A model generated the notes under the pieces. That model was given only the letters and a program-made list of their open reading frames with translations. It was not told the DNA's origin and ran no database searches. DNA of 64,000 nucleotides, from the NCBI GenBank assembly GCA_018394315.1, contig CP074575.1, forward strand, positions 1,210,615-1,274,614, written 5' to 3'. Position 1 is the stretch's first letter; each line of letters starts with the position of its first letter. This document shows positions 18,229 through 26,117 of the stretch, piece by piece. Both the position numbers and the translations under genes were made by a program. Source of the stretch: Mycoplasmatota bacterium. Lineage in GTDB: Bacteria; Bacillota_I; Bacilli_A; MAG-NZ.

Positions 18229-19515
18229 CTATGCAGATACAACGTGTCTTGAATTATTGTGATGATAAAGGATCTTGTTTCTAAAGGTATTGAAACATCT
18301 GAACCCGTATGAAGTACGTTTAATCACTTTGATATAGTTGTTAGATCCTTCTATAAAAGAACTAGTATATTTAGTATTCGTATCAGGATTAATCATAAAT
18401 GAATTGACTATTTCAGGTAACCATCGTTCAATTGATAATGCTGCTTCTCTATATTCACCAATGTTAGATTTTTTAGATTCAATTATCCAACTAGAGATTT
18501 TAGAATAAACATCAGGATAAGTAGAGCTATGAACAATCTCATAAAATGATTCTAGTAGTTCCCTAGCTGTAGCTAACTCTGGATGGATGTTTCTCATATA
18601 ATCTAGTAAGTAAGAATCGCTAGTCCATTGTTTAGTTCTTTTGTCAAACTTCCAATCATTAGAGATGTTTTCCGGCTTTGTATTAAATAATCTCCACCTA
18701 GACTTGAGAACTTTATATTCTTTATCAGTACGATTAAATTTCTTCATAATCCGTATTCTTATCTTTTTAGCTGCATTGGTGACTAGTCTCACAAAATGGA
18801 ATGTATCAATAACTATAGTAGCGTTAGGGAAGAACTCCTTACAAATATCATAGTAAGTATGATACATATCCATAGTAATAACCTCTACATTATTAAGTTC
18901 TTCAGAACTAAACTTACTAAAGTAATGATGTAAATAATCCTTATACCTACATGGTAATATGTCGATTATCTTTCTGTTCGACGGATCACATAGAGATAGA
19001 TTATACTTATATCCACCACTATTACCTTTGAATTCGTCAATGCTTAATACTCTAGGTAAAGACTTTCTAGATTGTTTACAATACATATTAAATATTCTTC
19101 TTACAGTGGTAGAAGACATATTAAGTCTTTTCCCCATGTCTTTGAAAGAAGAAACAAGTATAGCTTCTTTAATAACACTCCATTTAGAGTTAGTACTTAT
19201 CTTATTGTACTTCTCTACGAATTGATTAGGTAAAGAGAACCTCTTACCACAATCACAACGATATCTACGTTGTTTGTATCTAATAAAACACTTACGGTTA
19301 TTGAAAACACCGTGATTAATAGTTCGAGTATAGTAGTCATGAACTTTATCAGTTAGCTCTCCGCATACAGGACATTTAGATAACTGACGCTCTCTGGATA
19401 AGTTAATTATAATTTCATCTCCTACATGTTCATAACCATCAATGTGAATATTTTGATCATCAATGTTGAATAGTGATTTCAAATCTTCATTAAATGTGAT
19501 AAAATTTCTTTGCAT
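18229..19515 (-). CDS. ISL3-family transposase
   Basis: A 428-residue intact transposase. An N-terminal zinc finger (CPVCGE ... CDCGKRF, about residues 48-90), a helix-turn-helix (SFKDMGKRLNMSSTTVRRIF) and a DDE catalytic domain starting at SIDEFKG, with TMDMYHTYY and a late glutamate in SFIEGSNNYIK. All parts are present with no frameshift, so the element may be active. GAGGTG precedes the ATG. The start region can pair with an upstream inverted repeat (see findings). Confidence 0.93.
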   Translation of the reverse strand: MQRNFITFNEDLKSLFNIDDQNIHIDGYEHVGDEIIINLSRERQLSKCPVCGELTDKVHDYYTRTINHGVFNNRKCFIRYKQRRYRCDCGKRFSLPNQFVEKYNKISTNSKWSVIKEAILVSSFKDMGKRLNMSSTTVRRIFNMYCKQSRKSLPRVLSIDEFKGNSGGYKYNLSLCDPSNRKIIDILPCRYKDYLHHYFSKFSSEELNNVEVITMDMYHTYYDICKEFFPNATIVIDTFHFVRLVTNAAKKIRIRIMKKFNRTDKEYKVLKSRWRLFNTKPENISNDWKFDKRTKQWTSDSYLLDYMRNIHPELATARELLESFYEIVHSSTYPDVYSKISSWIIESKKSNIGEYREAALSIERWLPEIVNSFMINPDTNTKYTSSFIEGSNNYIKVIKRTSYGFRCFNTFRNKILYHHNNSRHVVSA

Positions 19516-19646
19516 AATACACCTCTTTTAATTGGGTTTCGTCGCTTTAATTATAACGTGTTATTATGCACTTTTTTTATTTCCGCTAAAAAAGTTTGAA
19601 ATAAGAGAATAACTCTCTTACCCCAAACTTAATTTTACAGCCAAAT

Positions 19647-19676
19647 TAAAAGGCTAAAACTTTAGCCTTTTATTAT
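19647..19676 (+). terminator. terminator right of the insertion sequence
   Basis: AAAAGGCTAAA pairs with TTTAGCCTTTT. It probably was the original hydA terminator, now separated from hydA by the insertion (inference). Confidence 0.75.
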
Positions 19677-19741
19677 ATTTGTTAAGTAGTCATTGTATAT
19701 GATAGAATGAGATAAATTATTTTATATAATATGGAGGAAAT

Positions 19742-21121
19742 ATGGATTATAAAAATGTAATAAAACAATATGAAAGTGAAATGATTGAAGGACTTCAAGA
19801 GTTAGTAAGAATAAAAAGTGTAGAAGACATAGCTACAGCCACAAAAGAAATGCCTTATGGTGTTGGTCCATACAAATGTTTAGAGTATACACTTAACCTA
19901 TGTGAAAGTTTAGGAATGAAAACTGTAAATTTAGATGGACATGTAGGATGGGCTGAAGTGGGTTCTGGAGAAGAAATGATTGCTGTTTTAACTCATTTAG
20001 ATGTTGTACCTGAGGGTGATGTGAAAACATGGAGTGTTCCTCCATATGATGCAATTATAAAAGATGGAAAAATGATAGGAAGAGGAACAAGTGACAATAA
20101 ATCACCTGCTATTGCCTCAATATATGCTCTTAAATCTATGATGGATATGAATGTAAAATTTAATAAGAGAATTAGATTAATATTTGGTACTAATGAAGAG
20201 ACAGGTTTTGGATGTATGAAGCATTACGTCAAACGTGCTGAATTACCTACTGTTGGATTTACTCCTGATGCAAGTTTTCCGATTATTCATGGAGAAAAAG
20301 GAATTCTACAATTAGAATTCAAATCAAGATTGGATTTAGGTGATTTAAATGTTAAATCTTTTGAAGGAGGAGTAGCAACGAATTCTGTTCCTGATAAGTG
20401 TGAGATTGTAATTCAAGGAAAATTTAACTCTTTTGTTGATAAAGTAAAAGAAATTATTGATACTCATAATTTTGATGCAATTATAGAAGTCAGTGATGTT
20501 TGTAAAATCATAACTTTTGGTGAATCATCTCATGGTAGTACTCCAGAAGAAGGAGTAAATGCAATTTCTAAAATGTTTAAGTTATTCGCTGAGTGCGAAA
20601 TAAGTTCTAACTTGGTAAATGATTATAATAGTAAGATAGCTGAATGTACAAATGGTGAGTTAATGGGAAGTGACTTAAGTGACGAGTTTGGAAGTCTAAC
20701 AATGAATGTAGGAACACTTGAATTAGTCGATCAAGAAATTGTGTTCGGAATTGATGTAAGGTATCCAATTAGCAAAAGTTTAGAACAAGTAATTGAGAAA
20801 ATAAAAGAGGGGTTAAGCCGAAGTGTTATCTCAGTAGATGAAAAATTTCATAAAGAACCCATATATTATGAAAAAACAGATCAGTTAGTTACGAAGTTAT
20901 TAAATGCATATAGAGAGGTAACAAATGATTATGAAAGTGAGCCTTTTACTATAGGTGGTGGATCTTATGCTAGAGCAATGCCAAATTTAATTGCCTTTGG
21001 CGCTTGTTTCATAGAAGATGGATTTTGCGCTCATCAGCCAAATGAATTTATCTATATAAAAAGATTAGTCGAGCAAGCGGAGATTTATTGTAATGCGCTA
21101 GAAAATTTACTTGAAGGTTAA
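19742..21121 (+). CDS. pepV: M20 family dipeptidase, PepV-like
   Basis: A 459-residue M20 zinc peptidase. LTHLDVVPEG carries the first metal-binding histidine, the bridging Asp lies in GTSDNKS, NEETGFG has the catalytic and metal glutamates, GFTPDASFPI holds the next aspartate, and CAHQPNEFI the last histidine. Length and motifs fit the broad-specificity dipeptidase PepV, which completes peptide breakdown in the cytoplasm. GGAGGAAAT precedes the ATG; terminators flank it. Confidence 0.9.
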   Translation: MDYKNVIKQYESEMIEGLQELVRIKSVEDIATATKEMPYGVGPYKCLEYTLNLCESLGMKTVNLDGHVGWAEVGSGEEMIAVLTHLDVVPEGDVKTWSVPPYDAIIKDGKMIGRGTSDNKSPAIASIYALKSMMDMNVKFNKRIRLIFGTNEETGFGCMKHYVKRAELPTVGFTPDASFPIIHGEKGILQLEFKSRLDLGDLNVKSFEGGVATNSVPDKCEIVIQGKFNSFVDKVKEIIDTHNFDAIIEVSDVCKIITFGESSHGSTPEEGVNAISKMFKLFAECEISSNLVNDYNSKIAECTNGELMGSDLSDEFGSLTMNVGTLELVDQEIVFGIDVRYPISKSLEQVIEKIKEGLSRSVISVDEKFHKEPIYYEKTDQLVTKLLNAYREVTNDYESEPFTIGGGSYARAMPNLIAFGACFIEDGFCAHQPNEFIYIKRLVEQAEIYCNALENLLEG

Positions 21122-21144
21122 AATCCATTTAATTGGATTTTTTC
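21121..21144 (+). terminator. terminator after pepV
   Basis: AAATCCA pairs with TGGATTT, then TTTTC. Confidence 0.75.
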
Positions 21145-21211
21145 TATAAATAGCAACTCAGGATATAAATTACATATTTATTTTTGTTAGTATTCAATAT
21201 GGGAGGGCATT

Positions 21212-22090
21212 ATGGACTGGAAGTTGAACGTACAAGAGATTTTAGATTGGATAGAGAATAATCTAGAGAATAATATTACTCTCAGTAAAGTAGCTGATTA
21301 CATCGGTTATTCAGAATTTCATACTACAAGGAAATTTCGGAAGTTAACAGGTGATACGTTAAGAAGATATTTACAACTTAGAAGACTAAGTAATGCAGCT
21401 ATAGAGTTAAGAGATAGTGATCGAAGGATAATAGAGATAGCTATAAAATACGATTTTTCATCGCAAGAATCGTTCACAAGATCTTTTAAAGAAGTTTTCG
21501 GAATTACGCCTAGCAAGTATAGAAAACTGGTTGTTCCGCTTAATTTAACGCTCAAAAAGAATGTTCATATCCCAAAATATACTAAAGGAGAGATAATTAT
21601 GGATTTTAAAAATCAAGTTGAGGTAAAAAAAGTTACGTTAGAAGAGCATAAGTTTGTTTTCTTGAGAAGATTGGGAGTAGATAATTACATGGACTTTTGG
21701 AGATTAGTAAAGGGTGAAGGTATTGATTGTGATGAAATTCATGGATACTTAGCTAGTCTTCCTGGGATTTATAAAGAACCATTTGGAGCACTTTATACAG
21801 AAGATGGAAAAAAGGGATATATGTTTGGAATTGCTGTTCCAAAGTCGTTTTCCTGTGATTTACGCTATGAACTTCAGGTATTAGAAATTCCAACCAGTGA
21901 TTATTTGATATTTGAGCATCCTAAATTCTTAGATGAAGACTTTGCTAATGCTTTAGTTAAAACAAGGAAGTTAGCACTGGAGTATGATATGAGAGAGTTA
22001 GATTTAGAGTGGAATAATGATTTTGTTGAATATTATGAACACAGCGGATTAACAGATAATTTCTATTTCATAAGAAAAGTACTAGACTAA
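21212..22090 (+). CDS. AraC-family regulator with GyrI-like effector domain
   Basis: Residues about 8-105 form a two-helix-turn-helix AraC/XylS DNA-binding domain (ITLSKVADYIGYSEFHTTRKF and the signature segment FSSQESFTRSFKEVFGITPSKYR). The remainder is a GyrI-like/SOUL-type effector domain with the NDFVEYYEH ending. This is the Rob/SoxS-like layout with DNA binding first, used to sense small or cationic molecules. GGGAGGGC precedes the ATG. No target gene is evident; the neighbours are separate units. Confidence 0.9.
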   Translation: MDWKLNVQEILDWIENNLENNITLSKVADYIGYSEFHTTRKFRKLTGDTLRRYLQLRRLSNAAIELRDSDRRIIEIAIKYDFSSQESFTRSFKEVFGITPSKYRKLVVPLNLTLKKNVHIPKYTKGEIIMDFKNQVEVKKVTLEEHKFVFLRRLGVDNYMDFWRLVKGEGIDCDEIHGYLASLPGIYKEPFGALYTEDGKKGYMFGIAVPKSFSCDLRYELQVLEIPTSDYLIFEHPKFLDEDFANALVKTRKLALEYDMRELDLEWNNDFVEYYEHSGLTDNFYFIRKVLD

Positions 22091-22113
22091 AAAAGCCATT
22101 TTGGCTTTTTTAT
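22089..22113. terminator. bidirectional terminator between the AraC-type and phosphatidyltransferase genes
   Basis: AAAAAAGCCA with TGGCTTTTTT forms a short palindrome with A and T runs on both sides. Confidence 0.75.
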
Positions 22114-22692
22114 CTATTTAGTCGTTTTGGAGATGGGTTTTGCAGTAAAATAAGATAACGTATCACCATCGACTTCACCATATTTGAAAAATATTAATAA
22201 CTCTTCAGTGAAACTAAGAAGATAAACTGTGATGACGATTCGAATTAATAATGTAGTATCAATTACTACTGAAAGTATGACAAGTACAAATACTAATAAT
22301 CCGCATATTTTTGCTAATAGTGTATGTAATAACAATAACTTCTTAAACTTAATGAATGAAGTTATAATTACAATACCAAAGACCCCTAATGTAAAATACA
22401 AATAATGTAAATTAGGTGTAAGGTAAGTGGGTGCAAGTATATACAAAAAGTATGCAGATGATACAAAAAATAGAATATCTGCATATGTATCTAGATACAT
22501 ACCTAATTCGGTTTGCGTATTGTATTTTCTAGCGATTTTTCCATCAAAAAAGTCAGTTAGTCCTAGAGTGACATAACCGATTATGAATGCTATCCTTTGA
22601 TCATTGTATAAAAATATAAATAGTAGTGGTAAAAAAACTGCTCTTGAAACAGATAAGATATTTGGAATGGTAATATATTCTCTTTTTTTCAT
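22114..22692 (-). CDS. CDP-alcohol phosphatidyltransferase
   Basis: A 192-residue membrane enzyme with about six helices. The family motif DG-x2-AR-x8-G-x3-D-x3-D is complete (DGKIARKYNTQTELGMYLDTYAD). It joins a CDP-diacylglycerol-derived phosphatidyl group to an alcohol; PgsA (phosphatidylglycerophosphate synthase) is the commonest product of this size, but a cardiolipin- or inositol-type activity is possible. GGAGAAGC precedes the ATG. Confidence 0.85.
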   Translation of the reverse strand: MKKREYITIPNILSVSRAVFLPLLFIFLYNDQRIAFIIGYVTLGLTDFFDGKIARKYNTQTELGMYLDTYADILFFVSSAYFLYILAPTYLTPNLHYLYFTLGVFGIVIITSFIKFKKLLLLHTLLAKICGLLVFVLVILSVVIDTTLLIRIVITVYLLSFTEELLIFFKYGEVDGDTLSYFTAKPISKTTK

Positions 22693-22786
22693 ATGCTTCT
22701 CCTCTTTTCATCTACTGTGATTACATTATAACTAGAAATCTAAAATTGTCACTATCTGTCTAATTGCATTATCATGATTAGCTAAA

Positions 22787-22816
22787 TTAAAATGGCTATT
22801 GATTAAGCCATTTAAT
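22787..22816 (-). terminator. terminator after the SIMPL gene
   Basis: On the minus strand AAATGGCT pairs with AGCCATTT, followed by TAATTT. Confidence 0.65.
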
Positions 22817-22818
22817 AT

Positions 22819-23394
22819 TTAAGTTTCGTATTCGACATCAACTGTAACTTGTAAATTGATTTCTTGTGGTACTAATTGTATTTCACTATACGCACGTAAT
22901 GGAGTAGGATAGTGGTTATCTCGTAATGAGGCTTCTTTTACTCCTTTGATTTCTTGATTACTGGATTTAGCTAATATATTTGCTTTTACTAGTGCACCAT
23001 TATATGCTGAATCTATTAGAGCATTACGTAAAGTAGCAATATTACTGTTTGTAAATGAAAATGTAAAACTAGCACCACTTTCAGAAGAATTCAGTAGTTC
23101 AATTAACTCAAGTGTGTTGTTTTCATTATAATCTGAATCAAGCTGAATAAGAGCATTACCTCTATACTCTAAGAACTCATTGTTTTTGTCGTATACTTTT
23201 CTAAGTGTATAACTTGCTACTCTTACTTCATGCTCAAAGGATAATTTGCTTAAATCATTAAGTAGAATATCGATTTTTGTGTTTAGATTTGTAAGAGCTT
23301 CTTGATAATCAGTACTAGAGGAAGTAATATTGAATGCCACACTCATTTCGTTAACGGGAACACTTGATTTTTCAGTGTTGGATACTTTTATCAT
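22819..23394 (-). CDS. SIMPL (DUF541) domain protein
   Basis: A 191-residue protein consisting of one SIMPL/DUF541 domain: the mid-region pattern of ATLRNALIDSAYNGALVKANILA followed by IKGVKEASLRDNHYP is characteristic. Most family members are exported; this one has no signal peptide or membrane segment, so it is probably cytoplasmic. The function of the family is poorly defined. A GGTGATAAA site precedes the ATG. It is a single gene between intergenic stretches. Confidence 0.8.
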   Translation of the reverse strand: MIKVSNTEKSSVPVNEMSVAFNITSSSTDYQEALTNLNTKIDILLNDLSKLSFEHEVRVASYTLRKVYDKNNEFLEYRGNALIQLDSDYNENNTLELIELLNSSESGASFTFSFTNSNIATLRNALIDSAYNGALVKANILAKSSNQEIKGVKEASLRDNHYPTPLRAYSEIQLVPQEINLQVTVDVEYET

Positions 23395-23548
23395 TTTATC
23401 ACCACTATATATATATGCGTTCTCAGCCCTTAGTGATTTCCTGTTAAGGTTACCTTTCCTAAGACTCTCTTTTGCAGGTATGGGAAACTCATCAACAATC
23501 TTAAGATGAACGGAACGTGATCAATTAAGAATTAAAGAGATTTAATAT

Positions 23549-23968
23549 TTACAAACAATTTGAAGGATATTTTTGGTTATTAAAATAAGAAAAGGGTAGT
23601 AATGCTAGCAATATAAATAATATAAACAGTAATGGGAAATCATTGCTCTTTTTTATTTTGGTATGCACCTCGTGATTTATTATTAAACCTATACTTCCAC
23701 AACATGCTTTATCACGTGAACTTTTTCCTTTTGGTGTAATTTCAACGCTCTTTAAAAGAGAACAAGTTTTCGAATACGACTCCCCTGGACTTAGTGTTTT
23801 TATGGGTTCCTTACTCCCGTTTACACTTATATCGATTTTACACGGACCATCTGAATAGTGAACTATCATTGTTCCAGAAGACTCAGTAATTGACTTGTCA
23901 CAAGACCAAAATGTTTGTTTTTTTGATTCTTTAACCTTGAAATCAAATTTCAACTCATGTTTCCTCAT
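23549..23968 (-). CDS. Cys-containing small protein with C-terminal membrane segment
   Basis: From the ATG at 23968 (GGAGGG directly upstream; the earlier GTG at 23980 lies before that site) the protein has 139 residues. Residues 1-105 match the neighbouring upstream gene product: GTMIVHYSDG, VNGS, LSPGESYS, LLKSVEI and ACCGSIGLIIN. A C-terminal hydrophobic helix (FPLLFILFILLALLPF) is added, so this copy is probably membrane-anchored. The pattern GTxxxxYxDG ... PG ... CCGxxxxxxN reminds me of DUF3992 endospore-appendage (Ena) subunits. That relationship is a guess without a profile search. Confidence 0.7.
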   Translation of the reverse strand: MRKHELKFDFKVKESKKQTFWSCDKSITESSGTMIVHYSDGPCKIDISVNGSKEPIKTLSPGESYSKTCSLLKSVEITPKGKSSRDKACCGSIGLIINHEVHTKIKKSNDFPLLFILFILLALLPFSYFNNQKYPSNCL

Positions 23969-23999
23969 ATTGCCCTCCACAAAGCACGTATGTCAAAAA

Positions 24000-24371
24000 T
24001 TATGTATAGTTTAAACTGATACATACAGTACCACAACATCTACCTTTTGAATCACACCCATGAGGGAATTTGCATCTAACACCAACCCTTTTAAGTGTAT
24101 TCAAAGTTATAGCATGAGTTTGCCCTCTTATTATTTTTAAATCTGCAGGATCACGTGGGTCTGAATTATCGTTTAAATATACCTCTAATTCTTTATTACA
24201 TCCATCTTTGTATGTGATTATCAGTGTACCATTAGGATTGCATAAGTTTGGGTCTGCCTCCCAGAGTGTTTCTATCGGTGCTCCCGGTACTGAATCTCTA
24301 CGGTTTTTACAACTTAGAACAAAACCGAATTTGAATTCTTCATGTTTAGGTTTGCAGTAACATGTCAACAT
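24000..24371 (-). CDS. Cys-rich small protein, paralogue of its downstream neighbour
   Basis: A 123-residue protein from the ATG at 24371, behind a GGAGGTG site (an earlier GTG lies inside that site). It has nine cysteines, including CYC at the N-terminus and RCCGTVCISLNY at the C-terminus, and no membrane segment. It shares GTLIITYKDG, a glycine before the L-x2-L-x-RVGV region and the CCG ending with the next gene, 31 bases downstream, so the two arose by duplication and form an operon. Disulfide-linked extracellular or spore-surface assembly, as in Ena subunits, is possible but unproved. Confidence 0.7.
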   Translation of the reverse strand: MLTCYCKPKHEEFKFGFVLSCKNRRDSVPGAPIETLWEADPNLCNPNGTLIITYKDGCNKELEVYLNDNSDPRDPADLKIIRGQTHAITLNTLKRVGVRCKFPHGCDSKGRCCGTVCISLNYT

Positions 24372-24700
24372 CAACTTCACCTCCTATAAATAAAACATAA
24401 ATTTGATTTATTATTAGATAATTAAGTAATAAACTACTATGGTTTCAAATGCATTCATTCTATTATTACTCAACAAACTAGAACAAGGTAGTGCTTTTAT
24501 CACGGTTTCTTTAAAAAAAATTGCTTGTAATTATATGTGCATTTATCTATTAAAAGATTATGTTTTGTACTTAAACTAATTTCACCAATAAAAATGGCTT
24601 GTTAATTGTTTATTTTATGTAAGAGTAACACATCAACCAAACATACACTTCCTTATGCTATAATTATTAATAAGTAAAGTTATAGATAGAGGGTGATGGA

Positions 24701-25219
24701 GTGAAGGAATATGCAATAGAGAAACTCGTATGTGAGCTATCTACTGGCAATTTAGATGTATTTGATCAAATTTATTATGAAACAAAGGACTTAGTCTATT
24801 ATGTTATTTTTAATATCCTGAGAAATGATTTAAAAGCTGAGGAACTAATGCAAGAAGTGTATCTTAATATGCTTAGAAAAGTTAGTAATTATAAAAAGAA
24901 GAACTTTTCTGCGTGGATAGCTACAATGGCAAGAAATATGGCAATCAATACATATAATAAAGAAAAAAGAATTAGTTATATGGATTCACAGGAAATGGAA
25001 TTTGTTTTTAAATCAGACTCAAATAGTGATGAAGAATATCTTTTAAATGATATGAGAAGAATTTTAAACGAAACTGAATTTGAAGTGGTGTTGATGCATG
25101 TTATTGGGAATATTACTCATCAAAAGATTTCTGATGGTTTGGGAAAGCCAATAGGAACTGTTTTGTGGATATATAATAAAGCAATGAAAAAGCTTAGAGC
25201 TGGTTTGGAGGTGAAGTAG
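24701..25219 (+). CDS. ECF-type RNA polymerase sigma factor
   Basis: A 172-residue sigma-70 family protein with regions 2 and 4 only. Region 2 includes DLKAEELMQEVYLNMLRKV and FSAWIATMARNMAINTYNKEKR; region 4 includes the helix-turn-helix ITHQKISDGLGKPIGTVLWIYNKAMKKLR. The start is GTG, since the ATG next to it runs into TGA at once; AGAGGGTGAT is the ribosome binding site. The stop TAG is followed at once by the ATG of the anti-sigma gene. The 330-base gap upstream holds only AT-rich sequence in which I see no gene. Confidence 0.88.
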   Translation: MKEYAIEKLVCELSTGNLDVFDQIYYETKDLVYYVIFNILRNDLKAEELMQEVYLNMLRKVSNYKKKNFSAWIATMARNMAINTYNKEKRISYMDSQEMEFVFKSDSNSDEEYLLNDMRRILNETEFEVVLMHVIGNITHQKISDGLGKPIGTVLWIYNKAMKKLRAGLEVK

Positions 25220-25981
25220 ATGAGTGATAATGATTTGAAAAAATATTTACAGGCAAAAATAAAAATGACAGTACCAAATAAAATTGAGGATATAAAATCA
25301 TCTCCAGAATTTTATGTTAAGAGATCTAGCGTAACATTCAAAAACAGATTTAGATATTCATTTGCTTCTATATTAATATTGATAATTGCTACACTATCAA
25401 TTGTTTTTAAAACTGATGATATTTCTACAATTGTAAGTTTGGACATTAATCCTTCAATTATGATTATGCTAAATGCAAAAGAGGAAGTTGTTAACTTAAA
25501 AGGCAATAATTCTGATGGAGAAGAATTGATAAATGATTTGAATTATAATAAGTTAAATGTTGAAGAAGTTGTTGAAGTGATTATGACTAGAGCTTTAGAG
25601 CAAGATTATATTTTGGATGAGGACATTATTTTATTAGGTATTGAAAGTGATGATGAGGAACTTAAAAACTCTTTGGCGACCAAATTAAATGAAAAAATTA
25701 AAAACAAAATGATGACCAAAAATAAAAATGTTGATGTAATAATTGAAAAGTTTGCTAGCAAAGGTAATTCCGATGAATTAAAAGTTTCAAATGCCAAAGA
25801 TAAAATCATCATGGAGTTAATTGAAAATAGTAATTATACTATAGAAGATTATCAAGTTCTAAGTCAAATGAAGATAAAAGACTTAAATAGCATGATGAAA
25901 GAAAACGAAGCAGATGAAAAGGTTGAACAAAAGAACGGTAATAATGGTAATTCCAATAAGTCTAATAAGCCTAACAATTAA
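25220..25981 (+). CDS. RsgI-like membrane anti-sigma factor
   Basis: A 253-residue protein with a short cytoplasmic N-terminus (1-41), one membrane helix (about 42-61) and an extracellular part. VSLDINPSIMIML, with Asn77-Pro78, is the hallmark of RsgI-type domains that cut themselves between Asn and Pro, and KEEVVNLKGNNSDGEEL follows as in that family. The C-terminus is a charged low-complexity Asn/Lys tail rather than a carbohydrate-binding module. It should hold the adjacent sigma factor inactive until regulated proteolysis releases it. Its start is immediately after the sigma stop, so translation is probably coupled. Confidence 0.82.
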   Translation: MSDNDLKKYLQAKIKMTVPNKIEDIKSSPEFYVKRSSVTFKNRFRYSFASILILIIATLSIVFKTDDISTIVSLDINPSIMIMLNAKEEVVNLKGNNSDGEELINDLNYNKLNVEEVVEVIMTRALEQDYILDEDIILLGIESDDEELKNSLATKLNEKIKNKMMTKNKNVDVIIEKFASKGNSDELKVSNAKDKIIMELIENSNYTIEDYQVLSQMKIKDLNSMMKENEADEKVEQKNGNNGNSNKSNKPNN

Positions 25982-25991
25982 TTATACTTAA

Positions 25992-26016
25992 GTCCTCTAT
26001 TATGAGGATTTTTTCT
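25992..26016 (+). terminator. terminator after the anti-sigma gene
   Basis: TCCTC pairs with GAGGA, followed by TTTTTTC. Confidence 0.7.
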
Positions 26017-26059
26017 TTGAAAAAGTTGTTGTGTAGATCTAATAGGAACCAATCCTTAA

Positions 26060-26089
26060 TGAATAACATATATAAATATAGGCATATAA
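26060..26089 (+). promoter_or_regulatory. sigma-G/sigma-F-like promoter before the LysM-GH18 gene
   Basis: TGAATA (26060-26065), a 17-base spacer and CATATAA (26083-26089) resemble forespore sigma-G promoters (GHATR and CATDHTA boxes, one mismatch in the -10). Forespore expression would suit a cortex-lytic enzyme. Confidence 0.5.
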
Positions 26090-26117
26090 CTTTTTAAAAA
26101 AAGAATCGAGGTGTAAT

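Larger units (their letters stand above)
18153..19626 (-). mobile_element. ISL3-family insertion sequence, about 1.47 kb
   Basis: The element is bounded by inverted TTGGGGTAA ends (18153-18161 and complement at 19618-19626), with weaker pairing beyond. One transposase gene fills it. No clear 8-base target duplication is seen, though AAATTAAAGGCT (18129-18140) left of it resembles AAATTAAAAGGCT (about 19643-19655) to the right. The exact ends are inferred from the repeats only. Confidence 0.75.
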
